From assembly GCA_022818135.1 (NCBI GenBank), contig JAFMSR010000008.1, forward strand, positions 9,244,235-9,308,234: a stretch of DNA of 64,000 nt, given 5' to 3'. The notes beneath the pieces are model-generated. The model was given only the letters and a program-made list of their open reading frames with translations, had not been told where the DNA came from and ran no database searches. The position numbers and the translations under genes are program-made. The stretch is from Saxidomus purpurata. Taxonomy: Eukaryota; Mollusca; Bivalvia; Venerida; Veneridae. Of this stretch, positions 59,549-64,000 are shown piece after piece (position 1 is the stretch's first letter; each line of letters opens with the position of its first letter).

Positions 59549-60665
59549 AAAAATCAGAGCTGATAACGGACATCCTTGTCTAATATCACGTGACATTTTG
59601 AAAAAATCTGATTTCCAGCCATTGTTTATTACACACGAGGAGATATTGCAGTATAATGCTCTCAACCATGATTGAAACCAACTTGAATTTGACGTATATT
59701 GTAACCGATATTATCTATTTTTTAAATATCCTTGTTGGTCAAAACTAATTATTTAAGGGAGTACACTTTGTAATCGTTTAGCTAAAACTCTCGCTGCTAT
59801 TTATAAACTATATTTAACAAAGAAATAGGTCTTCAGTTTTCGATATTTTCAGGATTACCTTTTTATAAATCAAAGATAAAACGCTTTGTTTTTTAGTTCT
59901 GGACATTTCACCTTTAGCGTATCCTTCATTTAAAGACTCGACTACCAGTTGTTTAATTTTTTGCCAAAATTTCACGTAGAATTCAACCGTAAGCGACTAA
60001 TCTATTTCTATTTTGTCTTGATTTTTCAAGACTATGAACATATTTTGAGCTCTTGAGCGAATTTGTGCACCCGATGTCTTGAGGCTATAAATCTGTTCAA
60101 TCTCTTGTTCTAGCTCATAAATACCACCATTGATATTAACATCTGGATTTGTAATGTTAAGTAAAACATTGAGCTCCTTTTCTAATTTAGATAGTTTATT
60201 ATGTCTTTCCCGCGAAATGTGTTTTGCGAACTTGATTGTTGATTCCCTTATTTCTATCTTACAAATTTCCCATTTAATTTGTTTGCTTTTAATGTCGGAC
60301 GATAAAACCAAATTGATAACTTTTGATACATGATTAATATATTTGTCATCTTCAAGTAAAGAGTTATTAAATTTCCAAAAGTCTGGTCCTCGATTATTCG
60401 GTATTCCTAATTTGAGAGAAGTTGCCAAATGATCTGTATATTTTATTTGTGCAGGCCTAATATCAGCAGAATATACAAGTGGAATTATATTTTCTTCAAC
60501 TAACCAAAAATCTAATCTGCTTTTTTCAACACCATATTTGCGACGCCAAGTGAATTGTTGAATGTTTTCGTTATTATGTTTCCAGACATCTTTTAGTTTG
60601 TGTAGCTTAATCAGTTTTGTTAAATTAACAACTGGAATTTTGCTTTCTTTGTCAGGTTGTGATTT

Positions 60666-61860
60666 ACATTACTAGGGGCTCGTTTTGGGGAGGCTGCGTT
60701 TTTGGTACGTGGCATTCCCTGTTTGATATTATTTTTGTTTTTTTTTACATTACGTTAACCATTCTTTTACCATTGCTCTTTTATTTCTATCGCTAAATCC
60801 TGCGCGTTTAAAGAAACACAATGATGGAAAGATGTACTACTTTTAGACGCGCACATTATAACAGATATAATTTACAAAGTACAAAATACGATCACCTCGT
60901 GCACTGTCAAAAATTACAGTTACATTCAAATTGATTGCTACCATACTTTTGACTATATAAGTCACATGACACGGCATGAGTTTACTATAGTTGTCTTAGT
61001 ATACCTTCAAAATTGACATGCATACAGCAAATGCTAAATAATTTACAGTACAGAAAAGTACAAGTCGCCATAATGCGATTTAACGTGTATATACCTAGGT
61101 GAACAAATTTATGCAACTCCCAAGTCTTCCGAAACGAAATAAAGAAATACATGTGCAAATATGTGCAAGTATACACTGAAAATAAAACAAACAGTTAACA
61201 GTTCCCTTATATGCAATCAGAAAAAAACAACTATTGTACAATATATTTCGACTTTGTTAATAAAACTGTTAATTATCAATTTTTCGATGTACCTTGAATG
61301 TTTATCATGCATTATTTCTATTTCGACGTTAATCGTCGTACACATCATAAGGTGTCACACTACAGTCATTTTGCTACATTAAAAATAGAGTGAAAATGTC
61401 TATATTCCACAGTCTCCCTTGGTCATACTGGCACTTCTAAAGATTTTCTGATTGTCCTTCTATAAAATACACCTACTGTCCTTCCCAAACACTCACAAAA
61501 ACACTAATTCTAACGCACAAGTTTCTCGCTATTTCAATACACAACCAGTCACTGTGTAGTTTTCCAGTACACTCCAGCCGAATGACTCAGATGACCTCTA
61601 CTTCTGTGTTCATCCACTCTGAAGAAGTACTCCTATAAAAAAACAATTTAAACACTGTAAGTTCTTAATAAACAGTCTGAATTAAAATCATAATGCAAAA
61701 TCTGGCCTGCAGTTAATGTATTCTCATCACAAATGCACATGAAATCTCAAAAATAAATTTTCACTTGGGACTAACTTAGCACCCTACGATCCAGAAGCAA
61801 AACAATACCGGTGTGACACCATAAATATGTGCATGTCTTATATACATGTAATAAGTATTT
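60666..61860. other. No gene seen
   Basis: AT-rich DNA between LINE remnants; nothing supported. Confidence 0.4.
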
Positions 61861-61867
61861 GTATCAG

Positions 61868-63061
61868 TTACTTATGTTTCTTGTTCTTATGTTTCTTTTT
61901 TTCTCTACTTTGTCGATCATGTAACTCCTCTGTAGGTGTTGGCGGTGATCGCTCAGTTAGGTTAATGTGTATGTCCCTGTTTGGAGTGAAGAATTTATCA
62001 ATAGACTTCTGGTCATTTGTATTTTGTTGTGTAGCGCTACGTTTCACAGGTTTCACGATCTGTTCACTCGAAGATTGAGGATGAACCAATTTTTTTTTTA
62101 CATCAAACATAGCAATTTATGTACAATTCAAAATATATACAAAGGTAGGTTTACATTCATCAATGACAAATACATTCAAAAGTTGTGGTAGTTTAAGTTA
62201 GTTACTAAATTAACCAGTAGTAAATGAAAAATGAATCATCAAATTATATATTTAAAGTGACTTATGAAACGTTTACGAAAGTATATACTTGCTCCTTTGT
62301 GAACAAAATATTCTTTAGTTATATTTAGCTCATATAAAAAAGTGCTGACGATGCTTATTTGGCTCATACGCATGTTACTCTGTATGTAAGCTTTATAAAT
62401 ACTAAAACCCAAAATATTAGGTTCACCTCGTTGTAGGCTGCATAATGGTTTGTTTATCCCGAGAGCTTTGAAGGCTTCAGCTATTCTGCTCCAAAGGGCT
62501 GTTATACATTTACAAGAGACAAATAAGTGATATATAGTATCATGTACATTGCATAAGTTGCAGTATGATGTATCTTTAATTTGCACTTAAATACATTTTC
62601 TCCGGTTGGAATTATATTGTTGATAAGTTTATAACGAAACTGTTTGTACCTATTGTCCGCGATATTTTTATATTAATATAAATTGATTTCCAGGGAATGC
62701 TTTCGTCAAACTTAGATTCCCAAAATGAGTGAATGTAGTTTCCCCCTTAATGGTATCCCCTCGCCATCAACACAACTTTGTCTTCCAAATTGTCTGAATA
62801 AATACGCCACATGTCCTTAACACGTTGAAGCCCTGTTATATGATTCACATCAATTCTATGTCCAATTGCATGATAAAGATCTACATGTTTTATCCATTCT
62901 ACTTCTGTCGGTTTCTGATTGCCAAAAAGAGAGCTCTCTTTCATAAACACAAGAGGTATATTGTACATACTGTCACGTTGTGTACTCAGCTGGCCCGCCA
63001 TTTTTGTTATCTCAGTTTCATTCACTGTAAAGTTTGAACCAATTTCTATTGTCGAAGCCAT
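61868..63061 (-). mobile_element. Rearranged LINE remnant: ORF1 N-terminus, RT C-terminus, basic ORF1-like tail
   Basis: At 62747-63061 the minus strand encodes 104 residues from MASTIEIGSNFTVN to HITGLQRVKDMWRIYSDNLE, the GLQRI..LWR pattern I associate with ORF1/gag-like proteins of invertebrate L1-type LINEs. Within about 40 bp it runs into SFWESKFDESIPWK and then, with frameshifts, CNLCNVHDTIYHLFVSCKC (62239-62586), the zinc-binding C-terminus of a LINE RT. A basic, polar frame follows at 61868-62110 (KKKHKNKKHK end). EN and most of RT are missing, so this is a deleted or chimeric copy. Confidence 0.6.
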
Positions 63062-64000
63062 TAGTTATTTACTACAGGCAACTTAAAATCAATAGTTATT
63101 TCAAACTAGTTACAAATCAAAACCTTTGATATAACATGTTATAAATCCACATTTAATCACCATTTACTTGACCGTAGGAAAACACTGCCTTAGCTAGTAT
63201 CGCTTACGTCAAAATCAACTTACATTGTATGTATCTCTGGGATAAATAAACTACCAAGCTTAATATTTCAATGCATACAATATAGCCTATATATTTATTC
63301 AAACTGTTTCGCGACAAAAAGAATTTAATTATTGAAAAGATACATTACAAAATTAACAGCCCTACTTAAATACAGGGATCCACCAGGGGAACCCCCCTGA
63401 CCCTTAGAACTCTCAGAAAATTGCTGAGAAGACTCTTTGAAATAGGCAAGGACAGGAAAGTGCCGCTTGTACCAATGCAATACAAACAAATTACTGACCA
63501 CGACTATAACTAAATTAGAATTTATATTATGACAGTTTATTTACCAAATAAATACGTTTTCAATATAACCAATAGCTAAACTCTTGTTCGTAACTTGAAT
63601 TTAACATGTACTTTTTACATAAATATATCAAATAATTTATATACTTTAACAATCAACATGATATATATCATTTCACGCTAAAGTTTAACAATAAAGGGAG
63701 GTAACTAAGACAGATAGCTATAAAATAGACCTTTGTGTAAAGAATTGCCGCTAAATGTCTCTGGTGACCGGATTCCCGCAAAATTTCTTCGTTTTTAACA
63801 AGGTGTCAAGGTCACGTGACCCTTGTTTTAGTAGCCAATTTTGGTAACGACTCAGCGTTTGCCCCTCACAGTTTGAACAGCCATAGGCTTCCCCTTTCGC
63901 CTGCAAAGTAGATCGGCTTTTGCCGAAACGCGTTGGGACCGTGTTTGCAAACTCGGCTTAAAAATGGGTTAAAAGTCATTTCTGTTGCCTTATATATGCG
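63062..64000. other. No gene seen to window end
   Basis: AT-rich. Near 63.92 kb a hairpin word CGGCTTTTGCCGAAACGCG appears, of the kind found at retroelement ends; I cannot define an element. Confidence 0.4.

Larger units (their letters stand above)
56000..60665 (-). mobile_element. L1-like LINE, 5'-truncated, with two nested insertions
   Basis: Reading the minus strand, recognisable pieces come in the right order. First is the endonuclease end (FTWRRKYGVEKSRLDFWLVE at about 60.5 kb), then the GPDFWKFNNSLLEDDKY linker (60.35 kb). The RT fingers/palm follow (DIRQGCPLSALIFV at 59.6 kb; QLADDTTLFFKD, the catalytic ADD box, at 58.6 kb), then SNWSKRKLTFYGKI (57.33 kb), FLWNGKTDKIRR and GGLDMIDIY (57.1-57.2 kb). 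Last comes the C-terminal zinc-binding type stretch (CNNVEDYNHFFLNC, 56.25 kb). The DNA is cut by a MITE at 57417-58382 and a satellite repeat at about 58.70-59.55 kb, and carries stops, so it is inactive. Confidence 0.82.

Overview
This is an animal nuclear genome segment, most likely from a marine mollusc and probably a bivalve. The basis is the content: intron-split genes with GT-AG (and two GC-AG) junctions, AT-rich intergenic DNA, a signal-peptide/coiled-coil/C1q protein, a receptor tyrosine phosphatase with fucolectin-type (FTP) and 8-cysteine EGF-like modules, and many tRNA-headed SINEs, palindromic MITEs and LINE remnants. The species cannot be named from the sequence alone.

Layout. 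1-6.5 kb (+ strand): two single-exon type II membrane glycosyltransferases of family GT31 (beta-1,3-galactosyl/N-acetylglucosaminyl type), at 1775-2950 and 5115-6434. 6.5-15.3 kb: no intact gene; a SINE, two terminal-inverted-repeat MITEs, a snap-back repeat, a GAT microsatellite, a palindrome-headed repeat and a RecQ-like helicase scrap. 15.3-18.0 kb (+ strand): a complete five-exon C1q-domain gene of 295 residues. 18-25 kb: a wrecked pipsqueak-HTH/DDE transposase, a second copy of the palindrome-headed repeat, and a broken duplicate of the last C1q exon.

25.8-53.6 kb (- strand): the dominant gene, a receptor-type protein tyrosine phosphatase. I can join 27 exons, with reading frame kept across every junction, into 1,176 residues and a stop. 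From N to C they encode: half an FTP lectin-like domain, two EGF-like modules, a complete FTP domain, four EGF-like modules, one membrane helix, a juxtamembrane segment, a catalytically complete PTP domain (D1), and a degenerate PTP domain (D2) that has lost the WPD loop and both catalytic Cys and Arg. The 5' exons (signal peptide and first half of FTP1) were not found above 53.57 kb. The introns are full of mobile and satellite DNA, including an approx. 3.9 kb inverted-repeat element, an 899-bp long-palindrome element with an 8-bp target duplication, and several minisatellites.

56-63 kb (- strand): remains of L1-like LINEs. One, truncated at its 5' end, runs from about 60.66 to 56.0 kb. It has been split by a 966-bp MITE built of AT-rich satellite (6-bp target duplication) and by an approx. 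0.85 kb satellite-bearing repeat. A second remnant at 61.9-63.1 kb looks like ORF1 pieces joined to an RT C-terminus.

All three gene types act at the cell surface or in secretion: glycan synthesis in the Golgi (GT31), a secreted pattern-recognition-type C1q protein, and a surface phosphatase with lectin-like domains. That they work together is only a guess from proximity. No bacterial features (operons, CRISPR) are present.
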